Positions 15,868 to 25,886 of a stretch of 64,000 bases of DNA are shown in pieces (within the stretch, counting starts at the first letter, position 1; every line of letters starts with the position of its first letter). The DNA comes from Streptomyces tateyamensis (lineage in GTDB: Bacteria > Actinomycetota > Actinomycetes > Streptomycetales > Streptomycetaceae): positions 62,268 through 126,267 of the forward strand of contig NZ_PYBW01000053.1 of assembly GCF_003205575.1 (NCBI RefSeq), given 5' to 3'. The position numbers and the translations under genes were made by a program. The notes under the pieces are model-generated. The model did no database searches. It was not told where the DNA came from and saw only the letters and a list, made by a program, of their open reading frames with translations.

Positions 15868-16176
15868 ATGGCGGGACAGAAGATCCGCATCCGGCTCAAG
15901 GCCTACGACCACGAGGTCATCGACTCCTCGGCGAAGAAGATCGTCGAGACGGTGATCCGAACTGGTGCGCAGGTCGCGGGCCCGGTGCCGCTTCCCACTG
16001 AGAAGAACGTGTACTGCGTCATCCGCTCGCCGCACAAGTACAAGGACTCGCGCGAGCACTTCGAGATGCGTACTCACAAGCGTCTGATCGACATCCTCGA
16101 CCCCACGCCGAAGACGGTTGACTCGCTCATGCGTCTCGACCTCCCGGCTGGTGTCGACATCGAGATCAAGCTCTGA
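15868..16176 (+). CDS. rpsJ: 30S ribosomal protein S10 (uS10)
   Basis: S10 (102 residues) is a 30S head protein that also pairs with NusG/NusB in antitermination. It begins [19 protein letters not shown] and contains the long loop with [16 protein letters not shown] and the C-terminal [19 protein letters not shown] 15868 is preceded by AAGGA. Longer in-frame readings upstream do not match the family. It is the first gene of the S10 operon; rplC follows 14 bases later. Confidence 0.98.
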   Translation: MAGQKIRIRLKAYDHEVIDSSAKKIVETVIRTGAQVAGPVPLPTEKNVYCVIRSPHKYKDSREHFEMRTHKRLIDILDPTPKTVDSLMRLDLPAGVDIEIKL

Positions 16177-16190
16177 GAGGCGCACCGAAG

Positions 16191-16838
16191 ATGGCAAAGC
16201 AGATTAAGGGCATCCTGGGCGAGAAGCTCGGCATGACCCAGGTCTGGGACGAGAACAACCGGATCGTTCCGGTGACCGTCGTCAAGGCTGGGCCCAATGT
16301 CGTGACCCAGGTCCACACCGCTGACAGCGCTGCCGGCTACGACGCCGTGCAGATCGGTTTCGGCGAGATCGACCCCCGCAAGGTGAACAAGCCCCTCGCG
16401 GGTCACTTCGCCAAGGCCGGTGTCACCCCGCGCCGCCACCTGGTCGAGCTGCGTACCTCGGACGCGTCCGAGTACACGCTGGGCCAGGAGATCACCGCCG
16501 AGCTGTTCGAGGCGGGTGTCAAGGTCGACGTGACCGGCACCTCCAAGGGCAAGGGCTTCGCCGGTGTCATGAAGCGTCACAACTTCAAGGGCCTCGGCGC
16601 CGGTCACGGCACCCAGCGCAAGCACCGTTCGCCCGGTTCCATCGGTGGCTGCGCCACCCCGGGCCGCGTGTTCAAGGGCCTGCGCATGGCTGGTCGGATG
16701 GGCCACGAGCGTGTGACCACCCAGAACCTGACCGTGCACGCGGTCGACGCGGAGAAGGGCCTGCTGCTCATCAAGGGCGCCGTCCCGGGCCCGAACGGCG
16801 GCCTCGTCCTCGTCCGCACCGCGGCGAAGGGGCTGTGA
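16191..16838 (+). CDS. rplC: 50S ribosomal protein L3 (uL3)
   Basis: L3 (215 residues) binds near the peptidyl transferase centre and starts 50S assembly. [15 protein letters not shown] at the N terminus, [18 protein letters not shown] in the central extension and [15 protein letters not shown] with GRMGH near the tip are all present. The gene is tightly packed, 4 bases before rplD. Confidence 0.98.
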   Translation: MAKQIKGILGEKLGMTQVWDENNRIVPVTVVKAGPNVVTQVHTADSAAGYDAVQIGFGEIDPRKVNKPLAGHFAKAGVTPRRHLVELRTSDASEYTLGQEITAELFEAGVKVDVTGTSKGKGFAGVMKRHNFKGLGAGHGTQRKHRSPGSIGGCATPGRVFKGLRMAGRMGHERVTTQNLTVHAVDAEKGLLLIKGAVPGPNGGLVLVRTAAKGL

Positions 16839-16842
16839 GGAA

Positions 16843-17520
16843 ATGAGCACCATTGACATCCTGTCGCCGGCTGGCGACAAGGCGGGCAGCCTCGAGCTGC
16901 CGGCCGAGATCTTCGACGCGAAGGTCAGCATCCCGCTGATGCACCAGGTCGTCGTGGCGCAGCTCGCTGCGGCCCGTCAGGGCACCCACAAGACCAAGAC
17001 TCGCGGCGAGGTCCGTGGTGGCGGCAAGAAGCCGTACCGCCAGAAGGGCACCGGCCGGGCTCGTCAGGGCTCGACCCGTGCGCCGCAGTTCGCCGGCGGT
17101 GGCGTCGTGCACGGTCCCGTGCCGCGCGACTACTCGCAGCGGACCCCGAAGAAGATGATCGCCGCCGCGCTGCGCGGTGCGCTCACCGACCGGGCCCGCC
17201 ACAACCGCATCCACGTCGTCACCGACGTGACCGCGACCGAGGCGCCGTCGACCAAGGCCGCCAAGAGCCTGTTCGGCAAGATCACCGACCGCAAGAACGT
17301 CCTCCTGGTCGTCGAGCGTGCGGACGAGCTGGGCCTCAAGTCCGCTCGCAACCTGCCGAACGTGCACATCCTGGACGCCGGTCAGCTGAACACCTACGAC
17401 GTGCTCGTCTCCGACGATGTGGTCTTCACCCGGGCTGCTTTCGAGCGTTTCGTGGCGGGTCCCGCCGCGTCCGCCAAGGCTGTGGCTGCTGAGGGCGAGC
17501 TCGAAGGGAGCGCCGCCTGA
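16843..17520 (+). CDS. rplD: 50S ribosomal protein L4 (uL4)
   Basis: L4 (225 residues) has a globular domain on the 50S surface and a long loop in the exit tunnel constriction. The loop is visible as [20 protein letters not shown] followed by [12 protein letters not shown]. The C terminus is Ala-rich ([17 protein letters not shown]). In E. coli L4 represses its own operon; whether that happens here is unknown. Its stop shares one base with the rplW ATG (TGATG), indicating coupled translation. Confidence 0.98.
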   Translation: MSTIDILSPAGDKAGSLELPAEIFDAKVSIPLMHQVVVAQLAAARQGTHKTKTRGEVRGGGKKPYRQKGTGRARQGSTRAPQFAGGGVVHGPVPRDYSQRTPKKMIAAALRGALTDRARHNRIHVVTDVTATEAPSTKAAKSLFGKITDRKNVLLVVERADELGLKSARNLPNVHILDAGQLNTYDVLVSDDVVFTRAAFERFVAGPAASAKAVAAEGELEGSAA

Positions 17521-17840
17521 TGGCTGCAGAGATCACGAGCAAGACGTTCACGGACCCGCGTGACGTCCTGGTGAAGCCGGTCATCTCCGAGAAGAGCTAC
17601 GCGCTCCTCGACGAGAACAAGTACACGTTCGTCGTGTCGCCCGGTGCCAACAAGACCCAGATCAAGCAGGCCGTCGAGGCGGTCTTCTCGGTCAAGGTCG
17701 AGTCCGTCAACACGCTCAACCGTCAGGGCAAGCGCAAGCGCTCCAAGACGGGCTTTGGCAAGCGCAAGGACACCAAGCGCGCCATCGTGACGCTGGCTGA
17801 GGGCAACCGCATCGACATCTTCGGTGGTCCGGTCTCCTAA
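17520..17840 (+). CDS. rplW: 50S ribosomal protein L23 (uL23)
   Basis: L23 (106 residues) sits at the tunnel exit and docks trigger factor, SRP and the translocon. [20 protein letters not shown] and the basic loop [20 protein letters not shown] are diagnostic. It overlaps rplD by one base and precedes rplB by 36 bases, where GAGGACAG supplies the ribosome site of rplB. Confidence 0.98.
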   Translation: MAAEITSKTFTDPRDVLVKPVISEKSYALLDENKYTFVVSPGANKTQIKQAVEAVFSVKVESVNTLNRQGKRKRSKTGFGKRKDTKRAIVTLAEGNRIDIFGGPVS

Positions 17841-17876
17841 CGGAGAGTCGGATCGTCGTTAAGGACGAGGACAGAA

Positions 17877-18713
17877 ATGGGTATCCGCAAGTACAAGCCG
17901 ACTACGCCGGGCCGCCGCGGCTCCAGCGTGGCCGACTTCGTCGAGATCACGCGGTCCACGCCGGAGAAGTCGCTGGTTCGCCCCCTGCACAGCAAGGGTG
18001 GCCGCAACAACGCCGGTCGTATCACCGCACGCCACCAGGGTGGCGGACACAAGCGCGCCTACCGTGTGATCGACTTCCGTCGTCACGACAAGGACGGCGT
18101 GCCGGCCAAGGTCGCGCACATCGAGTACGACCCCAACCGCACCGCGCGCATCGCGCTGCTGCACTACGCGGACGGCGAGAAGCGCTACATCATCGCGCCG
18201 CGCGGCATCGGCCAGGGCGACCGGATCGAGAACGGCCCGACGGCCGACATCAAGCCGGGCAACAACCTGCCGCTGCGCAACATCCCGGTCGGTACCACCA
18301 TTCACGCGGTGGAGCTGCGTCCCGGTGGCGGTGCCAAGATGGCCCGCTCCGCCGGTGCCGGCATCCAGCTGCTCGCCCGTGAGGGTCGCATGGCGCACCT
18401 GCGCATGCCCTCCGGCGAGATCCGCCTGGTCGACGTGCGCTGCCGCGCCACCGTCGGCGAGGTCGGCAACGCCGAGCAGTCGAACATCAACTGGGGCAAG
18501 GCCGGCCGTATGCGCTGGAAGGGCGTCCGCCCGACCGTGCGTGGTGTGGCCATGAACCCGATCGACCACCCGCACGGTGGTGGTGAGGGTAAGACCTCTG
18601 GTGGTCGCCACCCGGTCTCGCCGTGGGGTCAGAAGGAGGGACGCACCCGTAAGCCGAACAAGGCTTCGGACTCCCTCATCGTGCGCCGCCGCAAGACCAA
18701 CAAGAAGCGCTAG
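17877..18713 (+). CDS. rplB: 50S ribosomal protein L2 (uL2)
   Basis: L2 (278 residues) is needed for subunit joining and peptidyl transfer. Typical stretches are [39 protein letters not shown] and the C-terminal [14 protein letters not shown], which contains the conserved His near the peptidyl transferase centre. The basic tail RRRKTNKKR is complete. It is followed by rpsS after 11 bases. Confidence 0.98.
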   Translation: MGIRKYKPTTPGRRGSSVADFVEITRSTPEKSLVRPLHSKGGRNNAGRITARHQGGGHKRAYRVIDFRRHDKDGVPAKVAHIEYDPNRTARIALLHYADGEKRYIIAPRGIGQGDRIENGPTADIKPGNNLPLRNIPVGTTIHAVELRPGGGAKMARSAGAGIQLLAREGRMAHLRMPSGEIRLVDVRCRATVGEVGNAEQSNINWGKAGRMRWKGVRPTVRGVAMNPIDHPHGGGEGKTSGGRHPVSPWGQKEGRTRKPNKASDSLIVRRRKTNKKR

Positions 18714-18724
18714 GAGCAGGTCAG

Positions 18725-19006
18725 ATGCCGCGCAGTCTCAAGAAGGGCCCCTTCATCGACGGCCACCTCATCAAGAAGGTGGACGCTCAGAACGAGGCGG
18801 GTACCCAGAACGTCATCAAGACCTGGTCCCGCCGCTCCGTGATCAGCCCGAGCATGCTCGGTCACACGATCGCGGTTCACGATGGCCGCAAGCACGTCCC
18901 GGTGTTCGTCACCGAGTCGATGGTCGGCCACAAGCTCGGCGAGTTCGCCCCCACGCGCACCTTCAAGGGGCACGTGAAGGAAGACCGCAAGTCGAAGCGC
19001 CGCTAG
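18725..19006 (+). CDS. rpsS: 30S ribosomal protein S19 (uS19)
   Basis: S19 (93 residues) lies in the 30S head near the A-site finger bridge. It starts [19 protein letters not shown], and [20 protein letters not shown] and [16 protein letters not shown] are family motifs. AGGAGCAGG lies just before the ATG. A 60-base spacer with its own ribosome site separates it from rplV. Confidence 0.98.
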   Translation: MPRSLKKGPFIDGHLIKKVDAQNEAGTQNVIKTWSRRSVISPSMLGHTIAVHDGRKHVPVFVTESMVGHKLGEFAPTRTFKGHVKEDRKSKRR

Positions 19007-19066
19007 TCGCTACGCGAGCTTGAGCGCCAGAACGACTAAGTGACTTACTCCATTAAGGGGACAACT

Positions 19067-19414
19067 ATGGAAGCCAGGGCCCAGGCGCGGTACATCCGCG
19101 TCACGCCCATGAAGGCCCGCCGCGTGGTGGACCTCATCCGTGGCCTGAATGCCACGGAGGCCCAGGCGATCCTGCGGTTCGCTCCGCAGGCCGCCACCGT
19201 GCCGGTGGGCAAGGTGCTCGACAGCGCCATTGCCAACGCCGTGCACAACTACAACCACAACAACGTGGACGACCTCGTGATCAGCGAGGCGTACGTTGAC
19301 GAGGGCCCGACCCTGAAGCGGTTCCGTCCGCGCGCCCAGGGCCGTGCCTACCGGATCCGCAAGCGGACCAGCCACATCACCGTGGTCGTCAGCAGCAAGG
19401 AAGGGACCCGGTAA
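19067..19414 (+). CDS. rplV: 50S ribosomal protein L22 (uL22)
   Basis: L22 (115 residues) has a beta hairpin that lines the exit tunnel and is a site of macrolide-resistance mutations. It begins [22 protein letters not shown] 19067 is preferred over the in-frame ATG at 19040 because it matches the family start and follows AAGGGGA. The hairpin residues near [20 protein letters not shown] are intact. Its stop shares one base with the rpsC ATG. Confidence 0.97.
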   Translation: MEARAQARYIRVTPMKARRVVDLIRGLNATEAQAILRFAPQAATVPVGKVLDSAIANAVHNYNHNNVDDLVISEAYVDEGPTLKRFRPRAQGRAYRIRKRTSHITVVVSSKEGTR

Positions 19415-20244
19415 TGGGCCAGAAGGTTAACCCGCACGGGTTCCGCCTCGGCATCAGCACGGACTTCAAGTCCCGCTGGTACGCCGACAAGCTGTACAAG
19501 GACTACGTCAAGGAAGACGTTGCCATTCGTCGCATGATGACGAAGGGCATGGAGCGCGCCGGCATCTCCAAGGTCGAGATCGAGCGCACCCGCGACCGCG
19601 TCCGCGTCGACATCCACACCGCTCGCCCCGGCATCGTCATCGGTCGCCGTGGCACCGAGGCCGACCGCATCCGCGGCGACCTCGAGAAGCTGACCGGCAA
19701 GCAGGTCCAGCTGAACATCCTCGAGGTCAAGAACCCCGAGCTGGACGCCCAGCTCGTGGCTCAGGGCGTCGCGGAGCAGCTGTCCAGCCGCGTCTCCTTC
19801 CGCCGTGCCATGCGCAAGAGCATGCAGGGCACCATGAAGTCCGGCGCCAAGGGCATCAAGGTCCAGTGCTCCGGTCGTCTCGGCGGCGCCGAGATGAGCC
19901 GTTCGGAGTTCTACCGCGAGGGCCGTGTGCCGCTGCACACCCTGCGCGCGAACGTCGACTACGGCTTCTTCGAGGCCAAGACGACCTTCGGCCGCATCGG
20001 CGTGAAGGTCTGGATCTACAAGGGCGACGTCAAGAACATCGCCGAGGTCCGCGCTGAGAACGCCGCTGCCCGCTCGGGCAACCGTCCGGCCCGCAACGAC
20101 GCCCGCCCCGCGCGTGGCGGCGAGCGCGGTGGCCGTGGCGGCGAGCGTGGCGGCGCCCGTGGTGGCCGTCGTCCGGCTGCCGAGGCCCCCGCGGCCCCGG
20201 TGACCGAGGCTCCGGCTGCCGAGAGCACCGGAACGGAGGCCTGA
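19414..20244 (+). CDS. rpsC: 30S ribosomal protein S3 (uS3) with Arg/Gly-rich tail
   Basis: S3 (276 residues) forms the mRNA entry channel of the 30S head. It starts [14 protein letters not shown] and carries the KH-domain signature in [20 protein letters not shown]. The conserved core ends around residue 215. It is followed by a low-complexity extension of about 60 residues, first Arg/Gly-rich ([20 protein letters not shown]) and then Ala/Pro/Glu-rich to the end. Such extensions are common in actinobacterial S3, but their role is not known; RGG-like stretches often bind RNA. It overlaps rplV by one base. Confidence 0.98.
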   Translation: MGQKVNPHGFRLGISTDFKSRWYADKLYKDYVKEDVAIRRMMTKGMERAGISKVEIERTRDRVRVDIHTARPGIVIGRRGTEADRIRGDLEKLTGKQVQLNILEVKNPELDAQLVAQGVAEQLSSRVSFRRAMRKSMQGTMKSGAKGIKVQCSGRLGGAEMSRSEFYREGRVPLHTLRANVDYGFFEAKTTFGRIGVKVWIYKGDVKNIAEVRAENAAARSGNRPARNDARPARGGERGGRGGERGGARGGRRPAAEAPAAPVTEAPAAESTGTEA

Positions 20245-20248
20245 CCCC

Positions 20249-20668
20249 ATGCTGATCCCCCGTCGGGTCAAGCACCGCAAGCAGCACCACCCGAAGCGCC
20301 GTGGCGCTGCCAAGGGTGGCACCGAGCTGGCCTTCGGCCAGTTCGGCATCCAGGCCGTCACCCCGGCCTACGTGACGAACCGTCAGATCGAGTCCGCTCG
20401 TATCGCGATCACCCGTCACATCCGCCGTGGCGGCAAGGTCTGGATCAACATCTACCCGGACCGGCCGCTCACCAAGAAGCCGGCCGAGACCCGCATGGGT
20501 TCCGGTAAGGGTTCGCCGGAGTGGTGGATCGCGAACGTGCACCCGGGTCGGGTCATGTTCGAGCTGTCGTACCCGAACGAGAAGGTGGCTCGCGAGGCGC
20601 TCACCCGCGCCGCGCACAAGCTGCCGATGAAGTGCCGGATCGTCCGGCGCGAGGACGGTGAGAGCTGA
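20249..20668 (+). CDS. rplP: 50S ribosomal protein L16 (uL16)
   Basis: L16 (139 residues) contacts the A-site tRNA elbow. [19 protein letters not shown], the [16 protein letters not shown] helix and [12 protein letters not shown] are diagnostic. The Arg of RMGSGKG, hydroxylated in some bacteria, is present. The stop overlaps the rpmC start (TGATG). Confidence 0.98.
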   Translation: MLIPRRVKHRKQHHPKRRGAAKGGTELAFGQFGIQAVTPAYVTNRQIESARIAITRHIRRGGKVWINIYPDRPLTKKPAETRMGSGKGSPEWWIANVHPGRVMFELSYPNEKVAREALTRAAHKLPMKCRIVRREDGES

Positions 20669-20892
20669 TGTCGGCCGGCACCAAGGCTGCTGAGCTTCGC
20701 GAGCTGGACAACGAGGGTCTCGTTGCCAAGCTCCGTGAGGCCAAGGAGGAGCTGTTCAACCTCCGCTTCCAGGCGGCGACCGGACAGCTCGACAACCACG
20801 GACGGCTCCGGCTGGTCCGTAAGGACATCGCGCGGATCTACACCCTGATGCGCGAGCGCGAGCTGGGCATCGAGACGGTGGAGAGCGCCTGA
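20668..20892 (+). CDS. rpmC: 50S ribosomal protein L29 (uL29)
   Basis: L29 is a 74-residue two-helix protein next to L23 at the tunnel exit. [20 protein letters not shown] and [18 protein letters not shown] show the family pattern. It is coupled on both sides by one-base overlaps (TGATG with rplP and with rpsQ). Confidence 0.97.
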   Translation: MSAGTKAAELRELDNEGLVAKLREAKEELFNLRFQAATGQLDNHGRLRLVRKDIARIYTLMRERELGIETVESA

Positions 20893-21164
20893 TGACTGAG
20901 AACACCAACGAGACGCGCGGTTTCCGCAAGACCCGCGAGGGTCTCGTCGTCAGCGACAAGATGGACAAGACCGTCGTCGTCGCCGTCGAGGACCGCGTCA
21001 AGCACGCTCTGTACGGCAAGGTCATCCGCCGTACGAACAAGCTGAAGGCGCACGACGAGCAGAACGCGTGCGGCATCGGTGACCGGGTCCTCCTCGCGGA
21101 GACCCGCCCGCTGTCCGCGACGAAGCGCTGGCGCGTCGTCGAGATCCTCGAGAAGGCCAAGTAA
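20892..21164 (+). CDS. rpsQ: 30S ribosomal protein S17 (uS17)
   Basis: S17 (90 residues) is a primary 16S rRNA binder with an OB fold. [19 protein letters not shown] and [19 protein letters not shown] match the family, and [15 protein letters not shown] is the conserved C-terminal strand pair. It is the last gene of the S10 block. A gap of about 100 bases with a hairpin (21193-21219) precedes rplN. Confidence 0.97.
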   Translation: MTENTNETRGFRKTREGLVVSDKMDKTVVVAVEDRVKHALYGKVIRRTNKLKAHDEQNACGIGDRVLLAETRPLSATKRWRVVEILEKAK

Positions 21165-21267
21165 CGAAGCCGATGCGGTACGGCCGTATGTGCACCGGGT
21201 TCCCTCGGGAATGCCGGTGTGAGCAGCGGCCGGCCGGTCGACTTTCGTTGACGATCAGGAGAAAGCT
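21165..21267 (+). other. rpsQ-rplN junction with hairpin
   Basis: This gap separates the S10-type and spc-type blocks. A hairpin is formed by CACCGG (21193-21198) with CCGGTG (21214-21219), with an inner TTCC/GGAA pair. TACGGCCGTA upstream is a perfect palindrome. No good promoter is visible, so the two blocks are probably read through. Confidence 0.5.
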
Positions 21268-21639
21268 GTGATCCAGCAGGAGTCGCGACTGCGTGTCGCC
21301 GACAACACGGGTGCCAAGGAGATTCTCTGCATCCGCGTTCTCGGTGGCTCCGGTCGCCGCTACGCCGGTATCGGGGACGTCATCGTCGCCACCGTCAAGG
21401 ACGCGATCCCCGGTGGTTCCGTGAAGAAGGGCGACGTCGTCAAGTGCGTCGTCGTCCGCACGGTCAAGGAGCGCCGTCGTCCGGACGGTTCCTACATCCG
21501 TTTCGACGAGAACGCCGCTGTCGTTCTCAAGAACACCGATGGTGACCCCCGCGGTACCCGCATCTTCGGCCCGGTGGGCCGCGAGCTGCGCGACAAGAAG
21601 TTCATGAAGATCATCTCGCTGGCGCCGGAGGTGCTCTAA
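21268..21639 (+). CDS. rplN: 50S ribosomal protein L14 (uL14)
   Basis: L14 (123 residues) forms inter-subunit bridge B8 and is the docking site of the silencing factor RsfS. The start is GTG ([18 protein letters not shown]), with AGGAGAAA upstream. [19 protein letters not shown] and the C-terminal [17 protein letters not shown] are conserved. It heads the spc block; rplX follows after 2 bases. Confidence 0.98.
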   Translation: MIQQESRLRVADNTGAKEILCIRVLGGSGRRYAGIGDVIVATVKDAIPGGSVKKGDVVKCVVVRTVKERRRPDGSYIRFDENAAVVLKNTDGDPRGTRIFGPVGRELRDKKFMKIISLAPEVL

Positions 21640-21641
21640 CC

Positions 21642-21965
21642 ATGGCGAACAGCATGAAGATCAAGAAGGGTGACCTGGTTCAGGTCATCACCGGCAAGGA
21701 CAAGGGCAAGCAGGGCAAGGTCATCCAGGCCATGCCGACTGAGAACAAGGTCCTGGTCGAGGGTGTGAACCGGGTCAAGAAGCACACCAAGCCCGGCCAG
21801 GGCACCGCCGGTGGCATTGTCACCGTCGAGGCCCCGGTGCACGTTTCCAACGTGCAGCTGGTCGTGGAGAAGGACGGCAAGAAGGTCGTCACCCGCGTGG
21901 GCTACCGCTTCGACGACGAGGGCAACAAGATCCGCGTTGCCAAGCGAACCGGTGAGGACATCTGA
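21642..21965 (+). CDS. rplX: 50S ribosomal protein L24 (uL24)
   Basis: L24 (107 residues) is an assembly initiator at the tunnel exit. Its KOW motif is visible in [39 protein letters not shown] and the [11 protein letters not shown] strand complete the fold. The stop shares a base with the rplE ATG (TGATG). Confidence 0.97.
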   Translation: MANSMKIKKGDLVQVITGKDKGKQGKVIQAMPTENKVLVEGVNRVKKHTKPGQGTAGGIVTVEAPVHVSNVQLVVEKDGKKVVTRVGYRFDDEGNKIRVAKRTGEDI

Positions 21966-22534
21966 TGTCTGAGACGACTGTTGAGAAGGTGACCCCCCGT
22001 CTCAAGGAGCGTTACAACTCCGAGATCAAGGGTCAGCTGCAGGAAGAGTTCTCGTACGAGAACGTCATGCTGATCCCCGGCCTGGTCAAGGTCGTGGTCA
22101 ACATGGGTGTTGGCGAGGCCGCCCGCGACAGCAAGCTGATCGAGGGCGCGATCAAGGACCTGACCGCGATCACCGGTCAGAAGCCGGCCGTGACCAAGGC
22201 CCGCAAGTCCATCGCGCAGTTCAAGCTGCGCGAGGGTCAGCCGATCGGCACCCACGTCACCCTCCGTGGTGACCGCATGTGGGAGTTCCTGGACCGTCTG
22301 GTGTCGCTGGCGCTGCCGCGTATCCGTGACTTCCGTGGCCTCTCCCCGAAGCAGTTCGACGGCCGTGGCAACTACACCTTCGGTCTGACCGAGCAGGTTA
22401 TGTTCCACGAGATCGACCAGGACAAGGTCGACCGTCAGCGCGGTATGGACATCACCGTCGTGACCACCGCTCAGACCGACGACGAGGGCCGGGCGCTCCT
22501 GCGCGCTCTGGGCTTCCCGTTCAAGGAGGCGTGA
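21965..22534 (+). CDS. rplE: 50S ribosomal protein L5 (uL5)
   Basis: L5 (189 residues) binds 5S rRNA in the central protuberance. [33 protein letters not shown] and [20 protein letters not shown] are the characteristic segments. The end carries [19 protein letters not shown]. The E. coli S8 repressor site lies near the start of this gene; no comparable structure was recognised here. Confidence 0.98.
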   Translation: MSETTVEKVTPRLKERYNSEIKGQLQEEFSYENVMLIPGLVKVVVNMGVGEAARDSKLIEGAIKDLTAITGQKPAVTKARKSIAQFKLREGQPIGTHVTLRGDRMWEFLDRLVSLALPRIRDFRGLSPKQFDGRGNYTFGLTEQVMFHEIDQDKVDRQRGMDITVVTTAQTDDEGRALLRALGFPFKEA

Positions 22535-22538
22535 GCCA

Positions 22539-22724
22539 ATGGCGAAGAAGTCCCTCATCGCGAAGGCCGAGCGTAAGCCGAAGTTCGGCGTGCGGGCCTA
22601 CACCCGGTGCCAGCGGTGCGGTCGTCCGCACTCCGTGTACCGCAAGTTCGGCCTCTGCCGTGTGTGCCTCCGTGAGATGGCGCACCGCGGCGAGCTGCCG
22701 GGCGTGACCAAGAGCTCCTGGTAG
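22539..22724 (+). CDS. rpsN: 30S ribosomal protein S14 type Z (zinc-binding uS14)
   Basis: This is the short 61-residue S14 form, with a CxxC-x12-CxxC zinc ribbon (CQRC and CRVC). Streptomycetes usually also encode a longer zinc-free S14 in a Zur-controlled locus, so this copy is the zinc-replete form. It starts [16 protein letters not shown], 4 bases after rplE. A 263-base gap with a promoter and hairpins follows, which is unusual inside the spc block. Confidence 0.97.
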   Translation: MAKKSLIAKAERKPKFGVRAYTRCQRCGRPHSVYRKFGLCRVCLREMAHRGELPGVTKSSW

Positions 22725-22987
22725 TCCCGGAGCGCTAGGCACACCACTGCGAAGCAGAGCGGCCCGCCCTCCCTACTTTTGGGTTCCCGTCAGGGATCCC
22801 GTAAGGTAGTGGGGTCGGGCCCCCTGCCGCGGCATTCCCATGGATGTCCGCGGCTCTTCTCTGGAAGGGCTCGCACCCAGTCTTACTAACGTCGCAGGTC
22901 CCCTGCGTCTGTGCCCTCACCGCACTCCTGAGTGCGGCGGGGGGACCTGGCGCGGAGAAACCACGGCGAGAGAGGCCTGAGGCCACC
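22725..22987 (+). promoter_or_regulatory. Internal promoter and structured leader upstream of rpsH
   Basis: TTGGGT (22779-22784) and TAAGGT (22802-22807) have ideal 17-base spacing, predicting a transcript starting near 22814 with a leader of about 175 bases. Within the leader a long-range stem pairs CAGGTCCCC (22895-22903) with GGGGACCTG (22941-22949) and encloses the hairpin CGCACT-CCTG-AGTGCG (22921-22936). The layout suggests a cis-acting RNA controlling rpsH and the downstream genes; the ligand is unknown. Confidence 0.55.
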
Positions 22988-23395
22988 ATGACCATGACTG
23001 ACCCCATCGCAGACATGCTCACGCGTCTGCGGAACGCGAACTCGGCGTACCACGACAGTGTCGCGATGCCGTCGAGCAAGCTCAAGGCGCACGTCGCCGA
23101 GATCCTGCAGCAGGAGGGTTACATCTCCTCCTACAAGGTCGAGGACCCGAGCGAGGGCGAGGTGGGCAAGAAGCTCACCATCGAGCTCAAGTTCGGCCCG
23201 AACCGTGAGCGCTCCATCGCCGGCATCAAGCGCATCAGCAAGCCGGGTCTGCGTGTTTACGCAAAGTCCACCAACCTGCCGAAGGTGCTCGGCGGCCTGG
23301 GCGTGGCGATCATCTCCACGTCCTCGGGTCTCCTCACCGACAAGCAGGCCGCCAAGAAGGGCGTAGGCGGAGAAGTTCTCGCCTACGTCTGGTAA
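22988..23395 (+). CDS. rpsH: 30S ribosomal protein S8 (uS8)
   Basis: S8 (135 residues) is a central-domain 16S binder and, in E. coli, the repressor of the spc operon. It starts [20 protein letters not shown]; a second ATG lies two codons later. [36 protein letters not shown] and GGEVLAYVW are conserved. The middle has a slightly longer acidic loop (EDPSEGEVG). It is preceded by its own promoter and structured leader. Confidence 0.98.
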   Translation: MTMTDPIADMLTRLRNANSAYHDSVAMPSSKLKAHVAEILQQEGYISSYKVEDPSEGEVGKKLTIELKFGPNRERSIAGIKRISKPGLRVYAKSTNLPKVLGGLGVAIISTSSGLLTDKQAAKKGVGGEVLAYVW

Positions 23396-23417
23396 TTCGG
23401 GAAACGGAGGTACAGCA

Positions 23418-23957
23418 ATGTCGCGTATTGGACGGCTGCCCATCCCGGTTCCCGCCGGCGTGGACGTCACCATCGATGGCCAGACGGTCTCGGTGAAGGG
23501 CCCCAAGGGCTCGCTCACCCACGTCGTCGCTGCGCCGATCGAGATCAGCAAGGACGAGAGCGGCACCCTGGTGGTCTCTCGCCCGAACGACGAGCGACTG
23601 TCGAAGGCCCTCCACGGCCTGTCGCGCACGCTGGTGGCGAACATGATCACCGGCGTGACCGCGGGCTACCGCAAGTCGCTGGAGATCAGCGGTGTTGGTT
23701 ACCGCGTCGCGGCGAAGGGCTCCTCGATGGAGTTCTCGCTCGGCTACAGCCACCCGATCCTGGTCGAGGCCCCGGAGGGCATCTCCTTCGTGGTCGAGTC
23801 GCCCACCAAGTTCCACGTGGACGGCACTGACAAGCAGAAGGTCGGCGAGGTCGCCGCGAAGATCCGCAAGCTGCGCAAGCCCGACCCGTACAAGGCCAAG
23901 GGCGTCAAGTACGCGGGCGAGGTCATCCGCCGCAAGGTCGGAAAGAGTGGTAAGTAA
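23418..23957 (+). CDS. rplF: 50S ribosomal protein L6 (uL6)
   Basis: L6 (179 residues) has two similar domains and binds near the factor-binding stalk base. [17 protein letters not shown], the LRTL-like helix in [13 protein letters not shown], and the C-terminal signature [14 protein letters not shown] are present. AACGGAGGTA gives an unusually strong ribosome site. It is followed by rplR after 3 bases. Confidence 0.98.
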   Translation: MSRIGRLPIPVPAGVDVTIDGQTVSVKGPKGSLTHVVAAPIEISKDESGTLVVSRPNDERLSKALHGLSRTLVANMITGVTAGYRKSLEISGVGYRVAAKGSSMEFSLGYSHPILVEAPEGISFVVESPTKFHVDGTDKQKVGEVAAKIRKLRKPDPYKAKGVKYAGEVIRRKVGKSGK

Positions 23958-23960
23958 GCG

Positions 23961-24344
23961 ATGAGCGTCTCTGTCAAGATCGGCAAGGGCAACGCCTACA
24001 AGAACGCCGCCCGCAAGCGCCGCGCGATCCGCGTTCGCAAGCGCGTCACCGGCACCGAGGTGCGTCCGCGCCTCGTCGTGACGCGTTCGAACCGTCACAT
24101 GGTCGCCCAGGTCATCGACGACGCCAAGGGTCACACCCTGGCGTCGGCGTCCACCCTCGACGTGTCCATCAAGGGCGCCGAGGGCGACAAGACCGAGCTG
24201 GCCAAGAAGGTCGGGAGCCTGGTCGCCGAGCGCGCCAAGGCTGCCGGCATCGAGTCGGTCGTCTTCGACCGCGCGGGCAACCGGTACGCCGGCCGCATCG
24301 CCGCCCTGGCGGACGCGGCCCGCGAGGCCGGGCTCGACTTCTAA
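23961..24344 (+). CDS. rplR: 50S ribosomal protein L18 (uL18)
   Basis: L18 (127 residues) binds 5S rRNA. The basic N terminus ([19 protein letters not shown]) and [18 protein letters not shown], followed by the C-terminal [23 protein letters not shown], match the family. It has its own short spacer before rpsE (48 bases, with GAGAGAGGTA). Confidence 0.97.
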   Translation: MSVSVKIGKGNAYKNAARKRRAIRVRKRVTGTEVRPRLVVTRSNRHMVAQVIDDAKGHTLASASTLDVSIKGAEGDKTELAKKVGSLVAERAKAAGIESVVFDRAGNRYAGRIAALADAAREAGLDF

Positions 24345-24392
24345 GCCGCTCGTCGACTTAGTCGGCGGACGTAATCGAGAGAGGTAATTCCA

Positions 24393-25040
24393 ATGGCTGG
24401 ACCCCAGCGCCGCGGTAGCGGCGCCGGCGGCGGCACCGGTGGCGAGCGGCGCGACCGTAAGCGTGACGACCGGGGCAGTGCCCCCGCCGTCGAGAAGACT
24501 GCTTACGTCGAGCGCGTGGTCGCGATCAACCGTGTCGCCAAGGTTGTCAAGGGTGGTCGTCGTTTCAGCTTCACCGCGCTGGTCGTGGTGGGCGACGGTG
24601 ACGGCACCGTGGGTGTCGGTTACGGGAAGGCGAAGGAGGTTCCGGCCGCCATCGCCAAGGGTGTTGAGGAGGCCAAGAAGAACTTCTTCAAGGTTCCCCG
24701 TATCCAGGGCACCATCCCGCACCCCGTCCAGGGCGAGAAGGCCGCTGGCGTCGTGCTCCTGAAGCCGGCTTCCCCGGGTACCGGTGTTATCGCCGGTGGT
24801 CCGGTGCGTGCCGTGCTGGAGTGCGCCGGCGTCCACGACATCCTGTCGAAGTCGCTCGGCTCGGACAACGCGATCAACATCGTGCACGCCACCGTGGCTG
24901 CTCTGAAGGGCCTCATGCGCCCCGAGGAGATCGCCGCCCGCCGTGGCCTGCCGCTGGAGGACGTGGCTCCCGCCGCCCTGCTGCGCGCTCGCGCGGCCGG
25001 CACGGCTGCTGCCGCTGCTTCGGTTGGGGCTGGTGTCTGA
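24393..25040 (+). CDS. rpsE: 30S ribosomal protein S5 (uS5)
   Basis: S5 (215 residues) is part of the mRNA helicase ring and affects decoding fidelity. The S5 signature [39 protein letters not shown] and [19 protein letters not shown] are intact. The first 30 residues are an actinobacterial Arg/Gly-rich extension ([19 protein letters not shown]), and the end is Ala-rich. The stop overlaps the rpmD ATG. Confidence 0.98.
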   Translation: MAGPQRRGSGAGGGTGGERRDRKRDDRGSAPAVEKTAYVERVVAINRVAKVVKGGRRFSFTALVVVGDGDGTVGVGYGKAKEVPAAIAKGVEEAKKNFFKVPRIQGTIPHPVQGEKAAGVVLLKPASPGTGVIAGGPVRAVLECAGVHDILSKSLGSDNAINIVHATVAALKGLMRPEEIAARRGLPLEDVAPAALLRARAAGTAAAAASVGAGV

Positions 25041-25222
25041 TGGCTCGCCTGAAGATCACCCAGACCAAGAGCTACATCGGCAGCAAGCAGAACCACCGCG
25101 AGACGCTGCGCTCGCTGGGTCTGAAGCGCATGCACGATGTGGTCGTCAAGGAGGACCGTCCCGAGATCCGCGGGATGGCCCAGACCGTGCGTCACCTCGT
25201 CACGGTCGAGGAGGTGGACTGA
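25040..25222 (+). CDS. rpmD: 50S ribosomal protein L30 (uL30)
   Basis: L30 is 60 residues, starting [20 protein letters not shown] and ending in [11 protein letters not shown]. Start and size match the bacterial family. It overlaps the end of rpsE by one base and lies 2 bases before rplO, so the three are translated as a coupled unit. Confidence 0.97.
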   Translation: MARLKITQTKSYIGSKQNHRETLRSLGLKRMHDVVVKEDRPEIRGMAQTVRHLVTVEEVD

Positions 25223-25224
25223 TC

Positions 25225-25677
25225 ATGTCTGACAACCCGATCAAGGTTCACAACCTGCGTCCGGCCCCCGGTGCCAAGACCGAGAAGACCCGTGTCGGTC
25301 GCGGTGAGGGCTCCAAGGGCAAGACCGCCGGTCGTGGCACCAAGGGCACCAAGGCCCGTTACCAGGTTCCGCAGCGCTTCGAGGGTGGCCAGATGCCCCT
25401 CCACATGCGCCTGCCGAAGCTCAAGGGCTTCAAGAACCCCTTCAAGGTGACCTTCCAGGTCGTCAACCTCGACAAGCTGGCCGAGCTCTACCCGCAGGGT
25501 GGCGAGGTCACGGTCGAGGGTCTCGTCCAGAAGGGCGCGGTTCGCAAGAACTCGCTCGTCAAGGTGCTCGGCACCGGCGAGATCTCGGTGGCCCTGCAGG
25601 TCTCGGTGGACGCCGTCTCCGGCTCCGCCGCCGAGAAGATCAAGGCCGCCGGCGGCACCGTCACCGAGCTGATCTGA
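25225..25677 (+). CDS. rplO: 50S ribosomal protein L15 (uL15)
   Basis: L15 (150 residues) threads a long basic tail into 23S rRNA. The tail is visible as [20 protein letters not shown], followed by [21 protein letters not shown] 25225 gives the family start [18 protein letters not shown], with GAGGAGG just upstream inside rpmD. It ends the block; a terminator follows. Confidence 0.98.
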   Translation: MSDNPIKVHNLRPAPGAKTEKTRVGRGEGSKGKTAGRGTKGTKARYQVPQRFEGGQMPLHMRLPKLKGFKNPFKVTFQVVNLDKLAELYPQGGEVTVEGLVQKGAVRKNSLVKVLGTGEISVALQVSVDAVSGSAAEKIKAAGGTVTELI

Positions 25678-25720
25678 CCCCCGGTCCGCCGGATCAGAAG
25701 CTTGGCTGACTGATCGTCAC

Positions 25721-25758
25721 AGAGCGCCCCGTCCCTCGTTAGAGGGGCGGGGCGCTCT
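25721..25758 (+). terminator. Terminator after rplO
   Basis: A 17-bp stem (25721-25737 with 25742-25758, one mismatch) has the four-base loop GTTA. It separates the ribosomal protein block from secY. Confidence 0.85.
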
Positions 25759-25886
25759 GCTGCTGCCGGGTCGGCCGTGTGCCGATGACCACGTGATCCA
25801 CACCCAAGCCAGGCCAAATCCGGGCATCTGGGCGCCGTGCTCGCAATCGCGCTCCCGGTTGGCTTCTTCGGAGTGGCCACACACTG

